64,000 nucleotides of DNA from Adiantum capillus-veneris. Taxonomy: Eukaryota; Streptophyta; Polypodiopsida; Polypodiales; Pteridaceae. Where the stretch lies: assembly GCA_014529385.2 (NCBI GenBank), contig CM043949.1, positions 147,415,850-147,479,849 on the forward strand. The letters are read 5' to 3'. Below are positions 1 through 9,905 of this stretch, one piece after another (positions within the stretch are counted from its first letter, which is position 1; each line of letters begins with the position of its first letter). The position numbers and the translations under genes are program-made. Under the pieces are notes generated by a model. It searched no databases. It saw nothing but the letters and a program-made list of their open reading frames with translations, and was not told the DNA's origin.

Positions 1-905
1 TGACATATCTTTGGAATGTGGCAGGTGCATTTGTGAGACCAAATGGCATAACCCTGTATGCAAAACAACCCCATGGCGTGATAAAAGTGGTTTTTAGCTG
101 ATCTTCCAAGGCTATGCGTATTTGAAAGTATCCAGAATAACCATCACAGACGGTATAGCATTCAAAACCCGCTACTTCATTCAGAATTTCATCCAAGAAA
201 GGGAGAGGAAAGTGGTCTCTCTTTGTAGCTGCATTTAGTGGTTTGTAGTCAACACAGACCCTCCACTTACCATTCTTTTTAGGCGTCACCACTACGGGTG
301 ACACCCATTCTGAGTTTTCTACAGGATAGATGAATCCCGCCTCCAGCAGTTTCCTTACCTCGGCCAAGAGTGCCTTTTCTTGTATGACCCCCAATCGTCG
401 TAGCTTTTGCACAACTGGTTTTACCCCTTCCTTCAGCTTAATATGATGTTCCACCACTGTAATGCCTGTGATTCTTTCATAGTTGTCAATGAACAGGTTA
501 GGAAATCCCATCAACATTTGCAAAAAACTATCTTTCTCCTCAAGTGTTAATTCCGTAGACAACATACCCTTCAACCTACTTCCTCCTATGCCAGGTGATT
601 TTCTCTCCTCTTCATTGGGTTTCCCTTTTGGTGATGGATCACCAGTTGTGCTTACCCTTTGTGGATCCTTCATAATGATACCCATCACATCAATGGAACT
701 ATCACTTTCGTCGGTGGATGTGGTCTCCTCCTCAGAACTGGAAGATTCGCTAGTGGTTTCATATGCTGATATTTCCAGATTCATTTGCTTCTACTTGCCA
801 ATCCTCATGTCGTAGTAGATTGTCTCCCCTTTCTTATCGGTCATGCGTAGAAGGCCAGTACCCCAATCCTGTTTTGCCTTCATGGCCATCAACCATGGCC
901 TTCCC
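1..905 (-). pseudogene. Ty3/gypsy pol fragment (protease tail, linker, reverse transcriptase), relative of element A
   Basis: Read on the minus strand, this starts near 905 at the end of an aspartic protease (GRPWLM, the usual ILGRPWL box). It runs through an acidic Ser/Glu linker into RT. RT blocks seen include RLGVIQEKALL, ENSEWVSPVVVTPKKN, WRVCVDY and, at the left window edge, FGLTNAPATFQR. The same order and near-identical wording occur in element A at 39350-40230, so both belong to one Tat-type family (family knowledge: Ogre-Tat-Athila Ty3/gypsy). A TAG at 791-793 breaks the frame just after the protease tail, and everything 5' of the protease end is missing. RT continues beyond base 1, so the YxDD box is outside the window. 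It is a truncated, inactive copy; identity is secure, lineage fairly so. Confidence 0.85.
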
Positions 906-1636
906 AAGGAGAGAGAGGAGTGTGTTCAGAGGTGAATCTGTGTGCAGATGTGTGTGAACACAAGAAAAATTAGGTAACCACCGGGTGGGGATGGGTCTGT
1001 GGGCACCTTTTTTTTAGTGAAACTGAGTGTGTGTGAGTGTGGGGGAGGTTATTTAGCTACAAGACAAGAGACATGGCGCCCTTTAGAGAGAGGGGGGGGT
1101 ATTTGGGTCATGGGATATGATAGGAGAGAGAAAGGGGGGGTGGGGTATACTATTTTGGAAGATAGGGTAAGTTGCATGTGAGTTAGGGTGCATTATTGGT
1201 GAGTTAGAATGCATTATTGGTGAGAGGTGGGGTAGCTTGAGGGGAGAGAGAAAGGAGAAAGGACAAGGGGAAGAGAGAGGGGGTTGACCTTTTGAGTGGA
1301 GGAGAGGAAAAGGGACACACGGCGGGGCAACAGTGAAGAAAAAGGAGGCAAGGTGGGGATGGGCTGCCCCGCAGGCATGAGGTGGCCTATTTTACCTTTC
1401 TCATATATTTACATAATCATACTTTATTTGTTTTCTTACTTTTTCCAATGTCTTTTATCACTCCCTCCCTAAGAGGGGGTTTTCATGGGGTGGGGACGAG
1501 AGAAGAGGGGTATGGGAGCTTGGCTTGGGAAAAGCCCCCATCAACGGCTTTTACTCATATCCTCAGGAAATGTTCGGCTCGATAAGTAAGTAACTAGATA
1601 ATTACTCCACTTAGGAACAGGTGACATTTGTAACAA
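906..1636. other. Purine-rich intergenic DNA, no gene seen
   Basis: This stretch lies between two truncated gypsy copies. It is strongly G/A-rich on the plus strand between about 1000 and 1350, with several G-runs. A 22-bp direct repeat (gtgagtt-a-gg/aa-tgcattattg) occurs twice at about 1178-1222. No retroelement protein or terminal repeat is recognisable. It may be decayed LTR sequence of one neighbour, which I cannot demonstrate. Confidence 0.5.
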
Positions 1637-1638
1637 TG

Positions 1639-3774
1639 TTACATGAGGAATGGGTGGTTGACATCTCTCCTCATAGTCGGCCAAAATACTCCAAGTCTCA
1701 AGATTCGTTGCATAGTTTGGTCTTCCGCAAAGTGAAGTCTTACTATGGTAACATGTGCTTGGCTTAGGTATTGATCCTTTTCTTCAGGGTTAATGCATAA
1801 AAGCAATATCCCGTCTCGATTTCTTTTATATAGCCTTCCAGCTAGTAATTGATACATATCCGATTGCTCGATTAAATCCATTGTGATAGGAAGAGGTGAA
1901 TCCACTTGAGCTATTGTCATCAATGACACAATTTTTTCCGACCATCTAGGTATCATTTCCACAAAGAACAAATAGGCATCTGCTGGTAGATCATCGTCTA
2001 CCCCTTTAGGTGATTCCCCTAAAACAATCCTTGACAAATGATCTGCTCGTTGGTGTGTAGTGCCTTTTTTTACAACCACAATGAAATCAAATTCAAGAAG
2101 AATGATGAACCATCTCACTATTGCCCCGGTGCTGCATGGCTTGTTAACCAAATATAACAAGGCTTGGTGGTCCACAAAGAACACAAACTTGTTGGCTAGT
2201 AGGTAATGTCTATACTTTTTAACGGCATAGATCATTCCTAGTCCTTTCCTTTCAGTGGTGGTGTAATTCTTTTCTGCCATGTTCAATTGTTGGCTAGCAT
2301 AAGAAATAGGAAAGTCAATTTTCCCATCTCCTGGTTCTGCTAGTATACAACCAATAGCAAAGTTTGAAGCATCTACATGTACGTGGAATATCCCAATTCG
2401 GTGCTTTCAATATTGGAGCTGAGGTGAGAGCTTGCTTAAGCTTCATGAAGGATTCTTCACATGCCTTGGTCCATTCAAAGTGCATAATCAATCTATACGT
2501 GGGTTTTGCAATTATAGCGTACATGTAGATGAAGCGTTGGTAATATCCACAATGTCCCATGAAGGCTTGTACCCCCTTGACCGTTGTTGGTTTAGGCAAT
2601 TCAGCGATGACATGAATCTTTTCAATATCGGTAGCTATGCCATTTTTAGACACTATATGTCCAAGAATTTTTCCTTGTCTTCCCATGAATGTGCACTTTT
2701 TAGGATTTAAGAAAATCCTATAAAGTCTACATTTCTTGAATACCTTTTTGAGGTGTTCAAAACGATCATCCCGGATTGACGAATGTACGCATAGATCATC
2801 CATGTATACTTCCAGGAATTTCCAAAGATACTCTTTGGAAGCATGGATTAGTTAACCCAAATGGCATAACCCGATAGGCAAATATACCACATTCTATTGC
2901 AAAAGCAGTTTTATGCTGATCTTTTGGGTCAACCAAAAGTTGATTGTATCCCAAAAAACCATCTAAGAAGTTGTAGCCTTCTTTTCCTACCACTCATTCT
3001 AAAACATGCTCAGTTATCGGAAGAGGAAAGTTGTCTCTAATGGTAGCTGCATTCACTTTTTTGAGATTAACACACACTCGTAATTTCCCATTCTTCTTAG
3101 GTACTACCACAATTGGAGACACCCAATCTGTGTGTTCTATTTCGTAAATGAATTCGGCTTCCTTCAGTTTTTCAATCTCTTCTTTGATCTTTCTGGAAAA
3201 TGTTTCGTTATAAGTGTACGGTCTCTATCTACTTGGTTTCGCATTGTCTCTCATGGGTATAGTATGTTGACAGATTTCTGGATCGACACCCGTGAGATCC
3301 TTGTAAGACCAAGTGAAGATATCCCGGTATTCCTTTAATAAGCTCAGCAAAAGCTTTTCTTCTTCTTCTATTAGGTCATTTGCAATGTAAGTCGGTCTAG
3401 GCTCTTCTCCTAGTTCAGCCAAGTCTACCCTTTTAGCGTTTTCAGGTCCTTCGTAAGACTCGCCTTGTTTCCATAGTTCCCTAACAGGTTGTTCAATTAT
3501 GATTTTCCGATCTTGGAGAGTATACTTTTTGTAATGGGATGGAACATGCATTATATCCTTACCATCCTCTTTCGTGGTTTCCATTTTGGTTGTGTATATC
3601 TCCTTTAGAGCTTTTTTCAACTCTTGATATTTCTTTTTCCGCTCGACTTTCGTCATGAGTGGTTTTTAATCCTGATGTTCTTTGTGAGTACCCTTCCTTG
3701 ATTCTCTCGATGTCTGAGACATTTCTGAGTTTCTGGTTGAAGGATATCTGCCCATTATTTTGTCCTTGACACAA
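1639..3774 (-). pseudogene. Element C reverse transcriptase-RNase H (broken)
   Basis: Several overlapping minus-strand frames make up one RT-RNase H. The N-terminal linker RELKKALKEIYTT lies near 3600. RT follows, with LKEYRDIFTWSYKDLTGVDP (3300-3360) and FGLTNPCFQR (about 2840). The YMDD box is split by a frameshift: the residues before it are in the frame ending at 2796 and MDDLCVHS begins at 2803. The RNase H section contains AEKNYTTTERKGLGMIYAVKK and DHQALLYLVNK (2150-2290), then RADHLSR. The 3' end holds an integrase-type zinc-finger module (AGRLYKR, GVFWPTMRRDV) and stops at 1639. Element D carries the same module as the first of its two. No intact product is possible. Confidence 0.85.
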
Positions 3775-3788
3775 TCATTAGCATCTAT

Positions 3789-5719
3789 CTACATCAAGAA
3801 TTGTGTTTTATTGGAGACTGATGGCATAGGTCGTGCTTTCACGATATTGGTGTCTCTCTTTCGTCTATACCATCTTTGTCTTTTGGATTTCTGGTTTGGA
3901 AAGTCAAAAAACTTTTCCTCCCCTTCCTTTAAGAGTAACTGAGCTCTCGTATGCTCTTTTTCTAACCCCGAATCTTCTGAGTTAGCTGAGTGTTCATCTA
4001 ACTCATCAGTTGCATCGTAATAGAGGTCAAAAAAGACTTGTTGAGCTTTCATCAAGTCCTTTGTTTCCCCATCTTTGTTTTCAATGTTAACGACTGGCAT
4101 CATTTGGATGGGAATTATGTCGTAGCCATCCTCATTGCAAAATTGAGTAGACATAGACGTATTCACACATACATCCATTGTCGCTAAAATTTGAGTCCAC
4201 TCGAATGGTTCAAATAAATGCTCTGGAAATGGTTCAGGTATGTAGGCTTTGTCTATACAATCCTTTTCTAGGATACATTCCTCTCGTCTTAAGCTTCCAT
4301 TTTCTGAAGCTTCGCACATCCAAATAGGAGTGTCTTTGTTTAACCAAGATGGGAGTTTAGTTTCAACCGAAGAGACTGAATCAAACTCTTGGATGGGTGT
4401 TTTCAAGACATCTCTATAAGTGTGATCTTTTAGATTGACTCTTGTTATAGATTCCACCTACTTCAAGTACAGATAGTCATTTCCCCAATCTTGGATAAGA
4501 TGTACCTCTCGCATGAAAGGTCTTCCCAATATGATTTCATAGTTGAGTTTTTTCCAAAGTCTACTATGGCAAAAGTGTGTTGATATTCCATTCCACAGGA
4601 GTTGACTATCACTTTTTCTAGTAGCCCTAGTGGTCTCTCAATGTGTCCGCCAACCAACTGCAATTTCATTCTCGTTTGTCTAATGGTTGCCTGTCCCCAG
4701 GATTCCCATATTGTTTTAGTGTCTACGGCTATGCCAGCCCTACAATCCAGTATTGCCATGGTTTCAATGTCATTATATTTCACTGGAAGGGTAGTGTTTC
4801 TTTCTTTCCCTTTATAATATTCTCCGACCTTGTTCATAGAAACTGATCGAATCTCTTTGTTTTCCATTTCATTTTTCAAATTTTTCAAATTCTTAGAGAT
4901 TAACCCCGTTATCCCTACCTTCTCTAGGGTTTTCTGTAAATCGTTCCATAAGTATGGCTTGAGTTTCAATAGTTCTCCCAAAGTAAGAGTGCATTGGATA
5001 GGTGTAGACATGATTGAATGGATGTTGTCTACTTCTAAGGTCTATTTGGCTCTTTTTACTTGAGTGGTCTTGCAAATGATAGAATCATCTTCGTTATCTC
5101 CCAAGTAAGAAAGTAATGTTATTAATTTCAATGGTTTAGATATTCTTGAAGCCTCCAATCCGCAATCCCCGTACAAGGATTGTAAATCCATGTTCATATC
5201 AGATGGTAGGTTATCCAACCAGACTTCCTCTATAGGAGCTGACTTTAAAGTTAGGCTCCCATCATTGATCTCTCTTACCTTTTCCAATAAGTTTCCTGGC
5301 CAGTCTTCCTCTACGAATGGAATTCCGTCTAAGGCATCTTCGCTATTCGGCACTATGAGATCTGGTTCATTTGTTTCAAGGTGGGGTTCTGCCACCAAAT
5401 CGGATTTCGTTTTTGTTTCTTCTACCGCAAGCTCTTCCACTTTTGCAATATTTTCAAGCTTAGGTTTTTGTTATCCAGTATTTCTTGCGTGATTATTACC
5501 AAGTTTTGATAAGCCTCCAGCTTTGCTGCTTCCATGTCTGGGGATGGATAGTTTTTCCATTTTTTTTCCATGTTTTGGCCTACTTTGTCTTGTTTGGTAA
5601 GCTTCCAAGGCAGCATTAATAGGCTCAAAAGTTTTATCAACCAGAATGGATCCTCCTGATTTCACGGTTGTTTCCTTGAATTCACTGTTAGTTTCTTTCA
5701 ACTTGTCCTGGGCTAGCAT
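3789..5719 (-). pseudogene. Element C protease region and linkers (broken)
   Basis: Frames ending at 3789, 4463, 5042 and 5422/5471 together match the second large block of element D (52.5-54.3 kb). The retropepsin core reads AILDCRAGIAVDTKTIW near 4740, where D has AILDSGAGVAIATKEIW. The catalytic D-S-G has become D-C-R, so this protease would be inactive even without frameshifts. A frameshift follows DFGKN near 4555, disrupting the region that is ILGRPF in D. The upstream linker repeats D's GGSILVDK and YPSPD-like segments. The downstream acidic linker leads into RT. Function is lost; assignment rests on colinearity with D. Confidence 0.8.
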
Positions 5720-5857
5720 TTTTACTTTCTCTTCGTTTTTAACCCGTCGTTTTTGTTTTCTTATCTAATATCTTTTGCTTATGCTCCTTTTGATTCTTTG
5801 AGAATAAACTTTTGTGTCCTCTGAATCATCAAAGGAATTGTGTTTCTTTTTCTTTGC

Positions 5858-6946
5858 CTAGGCTCTAGTGATTACCTTGATTGGAACAATCGGTTCACTC
5901 TCTGATGAGCTACTAGGCATCACTTGGACTACATTTACTACAGTTTTTCGCTTGTTCAAAGGATTCTTAGGATAATCTTTCGAAAAGTGTCCTCCCTTTT
6001 TGCCACATTGTATGCAATAGGCTTCAATTGGTTTGTGATTTTTGTCAGGCTCTGGACATTTGTTCTTCCAATGGTCATCAGCACCACAGTTATGACAGTT
6101 TCCTGTTCTAGGCGTCATCATGGGTCTTTCCATGGGAGGTCTGGCACCGTGATTAGCTACATAATACATTGGTGCGAGCTCTGGTGGAGCATAATTCATG
6201 GTTTCCTCCATTGGTGGTGGATGTGGACTATACCAATCTCCCTCTACCATTACTGTAGATGGACTAGGTTGTGCATAGGGTGTAACAGGTACTAATGCTT
6301 GTTCATCTATGACTCCATCTGAGTGCATGTACTTTACAGGCACCGCATTATGTCCAGGATACGGAGGTTGTTGTCCCAACACAAGTTGAGGTCTTTCCAT
6401 ACCCATTGGTAGTCTTTGATCTTGGGCCATATTAGGATGATATTTGTACATGGGTTGTCCCTAGGGCCTCATGGACACCTACTGAACATTCCCATTATAC
6501 TTTGGTCTGAAGTAGCACTCGTGGGTCTCATGGTTGGTCCATTTACCCTCGATTACACACCATTTTTGTGGCCTAATTAGTTGTCCCTATGGAGGTATCT
6601 CTTGTCCTGATCCTCTCATAGGTGCTTTTTGCATATTGTTCATCATGTCATTCATCCTTTTTAGCATATCTTCTATGGCTGCGAGTGGTGCCGCAGCAGC
6701 CATTCCCACTTGTGTTGGTTTTGTGGATGTTGTCTTCTCGCTTTGGTTATCCTTAGGGACATCTTGTTCATTAAAGATCTCACAATTGTCTCCTAGGTCA
6801 ATAGCATCAGACACACATGCTTCTAGGGTTGTATGCTTTTTACTATAGAGTATAGCATGAAGTTCTTTGTTTAGTTGTCCCTCCACAAACAATGATACCA
6901 GTCGTTCTTCTATAGCCTTGATCTTAAGACTTGTATCGCCTTTCAA
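5858..6946 (-). pseudogene. Element C gag, C-terminal half with two zinc knuckles (broken)
   Basis: The distal part (6946-6587) matches the end of a retrotransposon gag core (EERLVSLFVEGQLNKELHAI). The proximal frame (6451-5858) is Pro/Gln-rich and then carries two nucleocapsid-type knuckles, CHNCGADDHWKNKC and CIQCGKKGGHFSKD. In the second knuckle the terminal Cys is replaced (KDYPKN), so it is defective. Stops separate the two frames around 6460-6590. Element D has the same arrangement (MGIERPQPVLGQQPP at 51.7 kb matches MGMERPQLVLGQQPP here). The product would package element RNA if intact; here it is a remnant. Confidence 0.8.
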
Positions 6947-6949
6947 TCA

Positions 6950-7161
6950 TTCTCCAAATCCTAATCTAAATCTACAATCCTACAATCCTAAAGGCACTTG
7001 GCAAGTACAACTTACCTCCAAGCTACCTCTACACTGCAAAAGACGACAATCTTCAGCTATGCGGTTTCTAAAAAGAAAGTTTTACTCTAGGTGAACCTAG
7101 AGGAAGTTAATGGACAATTACACAAGATACTCATGTTTTCTCTAGTTTAGGTCTATTCGTT
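6950..7161. other. Element C leader remnant, no gene
   Basis: About 200 bp between the surviving gag fragment and the PBS. It contains no recognisable protein. The palindromes found in element D's leader are absent here, and the N-terminal gag half is deleted. Confidence 0.5.
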
Positions 7162-7178
7162 CCCTAGCAGCGGTGCCA
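7162..7178 (-). promoter_or_regulatory. Primer-binding site of element C (tRNA-Asp type)
   Basis: On the minus strand this reads TGGCACCGCTGCTAGGGA, two bases inside the LTR edge. It matches the tRNA-Asp PBS used by Athila-type elements (TGGCGCCGTTGCCGGGGA, from family knowledge) with a few differences, and resembles element D's PBS at 48267. This fixes the strand and the LTR boundary. Confidence 0.75.
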
Positions 7179-7180
7179 AA

Positions 7181-8099
7181 TGTGGGACGCATGTCTAACT
7201 TCACCATCCTATCTTATTATAGTATTAGCGAGAACCATGATTAATTTGTCAAACCATGGATGAATCTGACTCCACTAATGCATAGAGGCTACAAGAGGTT
7301 GTCAATCTCCCGGAAAACAACTAACAAATGGCATCTAACTCAAGCTACACTCAACTGATTGAAATCACCAAAAGCCAATTGCTCATCGGCAAACAATTCA
7401 CATCCATTACAACATCAGATGACATCCAAACATAACGAAACTTCTAGGACAAGTTTATAAGACCTAAGCACACATGCCTATGGTCTCAAACCCCACTTTA
7501 GGTCAAGTTTCAAAATCGTGATTATTAACAGCATTGGATTTTTGACCTAGTCGTTTTTTACCTAGAATGCATCTAAATGCTTAGCAATGATGCCCCAATA
7601 TCCCACCTATGCTTAGTTTTTGATTTAAAAGTGTACATTCCTAGTTATGATGAGATTAGGCCGCGGGTCGATGACGCCAAAAGCTACGAAATACTGTGAA
7701 TGGCTTGCATCAATGCGTAGAGCTCTTACCCGCGGTTGCAATGCAACAAACGTATTCACAATGTGATAACCGAAGAGGGAATAGGAAACGCGAGAAGGAG
7801 AGAAGTGAGCACCGTTAGCTCACGCTGTGTATTTCTTATCCAAAAACTTATAAAAAAAATTCAAAACTTGGCTTTTATACCTTAGCCAAGGTTTTTGAGT
7901 GGTCAAAACTAATAATCTAGAGTTCTACCAAATCTAGGAATTGAGTGGCTGATACAATCTGGAAGCTTGTAGCCCCGGCTCATTAATTACAAAGTTTACC
8001 AAGAAAATAGAAGTTACAATATTCCCGATTTATCAAAATAATAATTGTTTTACAAGGAGAACTCCGAAAAATGGTGTCCGCGTTAGCTTGCTGCTAACA
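7181..8099 (-). repeat. 5' LTR of element C, 919 bp
   Basis: The LTR runs TG...CA on the minus strand: the plus-strand edges are tgtgggacgc at 7181 and gctgctaaca at 8099, so the element-sense LTR starts TGTTAGCAGC and ends GCGTCCCACA. The inner edge is fixed by the PBS two bases away. The outer edge is inferred from the TGTTAG start and from the switch to element B sequence. Its size is close to element D's 958-bp LTR. No second copy is present in the window. Confidence 0.65.
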
Positions 8100-9432
8100 A
8101 ATTCACATGCAGCCGAAGAAATATTTGCACCTACAATTTTGAGAGTTCAATGAAATTGCCCACCAGACATACTTCTAGGAATGGGACCACTATGATCTAG
8201 TAGTTGAAGGATGTCATAATGGTTATCATAGATTATACTATGTTAGAACCATTAGATACTATTGATGCTCTGACCATCTTAGTCTAGAGATTGCCCATTC
8301 AATAACTCAAGATTTTTAGGATTGGTAGATACTTATGAGTCTAGAAGTTAGAACCCAAACCAAAATTTAATAAATGCTAGACCTAGACCACCTGCAGCTC
8401 AACAAAAGTTCCCTCAATAGAACTTAAATCAAAATCAAAGACCTCCTCAAGAGCAAGGAAACTTTAGGCTAGGAAACCAACGTTTTGGGCAAAATGGGTC
8501 ACCCAACAACAACAATAAAAATGGAAATAACTTCAATTATCAACCTTTTCCAGGAGGAGAAGGGAAGCAATGACCTCAAGGGAGAGCTCAAGCCAATAGA
8601 AATCAAAGTGCAAGAAGCAATTGGAATCGAGCAAATGTATATGTTCATGCTACAATCAAACATCAAGGAGTGAATAAACAGCTTGTTGTAATTCAAACCC
8701 CACCAAAGTATCAAGGTAACCTTTCATCTCTCTTAGATGCATTAGAAACCTCATTCTGTCTGAACACCCTGATACTCACCTCACAGGGAATCAGCCTACG
8801 AGTAGGAAAGTTAAGTCTTCTACTTTAGTGGATAACTTGAAGTTTTTTTTGGATGGCCACAACACTCGGCTCATTTTAGAGTCTTACCCATAGGAGTCTA
8901 TGATGGAATTTCAAGGATGGATTGGCTTAAGGCCAATGATTTTCATTTACATTGTAAAAAATTCTTTATTTATTTTTGGAAATGAGTATAACATTAGGGT
9001 CACTGTTATCAAAAAGCAGGGACAACTTACGCTTCAACTCATGAACTTCACTAAACTAATGAAGAGTTATAGAAAGAATGAGATGACTTACATTTTAAAG
9101 CGTAATCCAATAGAGAAGAATTCAGAAAAATCTAAAATTGAGCGGCTAAAAGAATTTGATGATGTGTTTCTTGAAGAACTTTCACAATTACCACCCAAGC
9201 ATGAAGTTGATCATGCAATAGATCTTATTCTAAGAGCTCAACCAGTTGCTCATAGACCATGCAAGATGTCAGTTCCTGAGTCTATTGAACTCAAAGAGTA
9301 ATTTACTCAACTTCTTGAACAAGGATTTATTCGAAACAAGGATGGTACTCTACGTCTTAGTATTGATTATCATGGATTGAATCAAGTAACAGTCAAGTAT
9401 AAATATGCAATACCAAGGATTGATGAGCTACT
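8100..9432 (+). pseudogene. Ty3/gypsy element B, 5' half (gag linker, protease region, RT start), broken
   Basis: Plus-strand remnants in several frames. An Asn/Gln/Pro-rich gag linker (PPQEQGNFRLGNQRFGQN) is at 8440-8500. A degenerate protease C-terminal part (GNEYNIRVTVIKK) is at 8900-9020. The RT N-terminus follows: FDDVFLEELSQLPPKHEVDHAIDL, then [28 protein letters not shown] and IPRIDELL, ending at 9432. Stops occur inside all segments. The next expected RT motif (HGA-x-x-TKIDL) is absent here and appears at 30835, beyond the CACTA insertion, so this is the left half of one interrupted element. No LTR or PBS can be assigned. 8100-8330 shows no clear protein. Confidence 0.75.
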
Positions 9433-9603
9433 AGCTACAACATAACATGAAGATATCCACGCATCATATATCGACGGCCATGCCTTTCCACACATATATC
9501 GACGTAATTAGAGCACGCCGATATAGGCGTCGATATAGGCGTGGAAAGGCATTCTTTGCCACGCATATATCGACGCAAATTTCCACGAGTATATCGACGT
9601 TGT
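9433..9603. repeat. CACTA left terminal and subterminal repeats
   Basis: Five to six copies of ATATCGACG, in both orientations, are packed into about 150 bp. The perfect 12-bp pair ATGCCTTTCCAC (9480-9491) and GTGGAAAGGCAT (9541-9552) can form a hairpin. In En/Spm-type elements such subterminal motifs are bound by the TNPA-type protein. Copia-1 inserted at the inner edge, and the motif series resumes with ttgccacgc at 14787. Confidence 0.7.
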
Positions 9604-9830
9604 TGTTGGAATTAGGGTTGCAGAGAAACACACACAGCTTGGAGAAGACGAAGGAAGCTCAAGGCACACAATAGAGAGTGTGTTACTTAGTGTGCAATGG
9701 AAAGATAGATAGCCCTAGAGTGATGGGCGTATATACAATGCACGGGGGAAAAAACCTCCTAAAGAGGGGAAAAATGCCCCGGCGGTCCTAGTGTGTTCAC
9801 ACACATCACTACCACATGTATATGGTAACA
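9604..9830 (-). repeat. Copia-1 3' LTR (227 bp)
   Basis: Plus-strand edges are TGTTGGAATT and GGTAACA, so the element-sense LTR is TGTTACC...CCAACA. One mismatch separates it from the copy at 14555-14781. Confidence 0.95.
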
Positions 9831-9840
9831 AATCCCCCCT
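9831..9840 (-). promoter_or_regulatory. Copia-1 polypurine tract
   Basis: On the minus strand the sequence abutting the 3' LTR is AGGGGGGATT. This is the expected primer site for plus-strand DNA synthesis. Confidence 0.8.
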
Positions 9841-9905
9841 GGAGTGATGCGGTGAACGAGAGCTGGCACATGAGTAAAGGGAAGTGCCATGCCCTGAGGA
9901 CAGGA

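Larger units (their letters stand above)
1637..8099 (-). mobile_element. Decayed Ty3/gypsy element C (5' LTR, gag, protease, RT, RNase H; 3' part missing)
   Basis: Minus-strand element in the order 5' LTR (7181-8099), PBS (about 7162-7178), partial gag, protease, RT-RNase H and the first integrase zinc-finger module, ending abruptly near 1637. Its proteins align block for block with element D at 51-56.6 kb (for example FDFPNQ followed by a basic tract and PMP, and ADHLSR), so C and D are related families of one lineage. It is interrupted by many stops and frameshifts. The 3' LTR and integrase core are absent, so no target-site duplication can be scored. The gag N-terminal half is also missing between about 6950 and the PBS. 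Confidence 0.85.

Noticed and set aside
483-815. Plus-strand frame in the first kilobase
   Set aside because: It is the antisense of the gypsy linker, which reads clearly on the minus strand.
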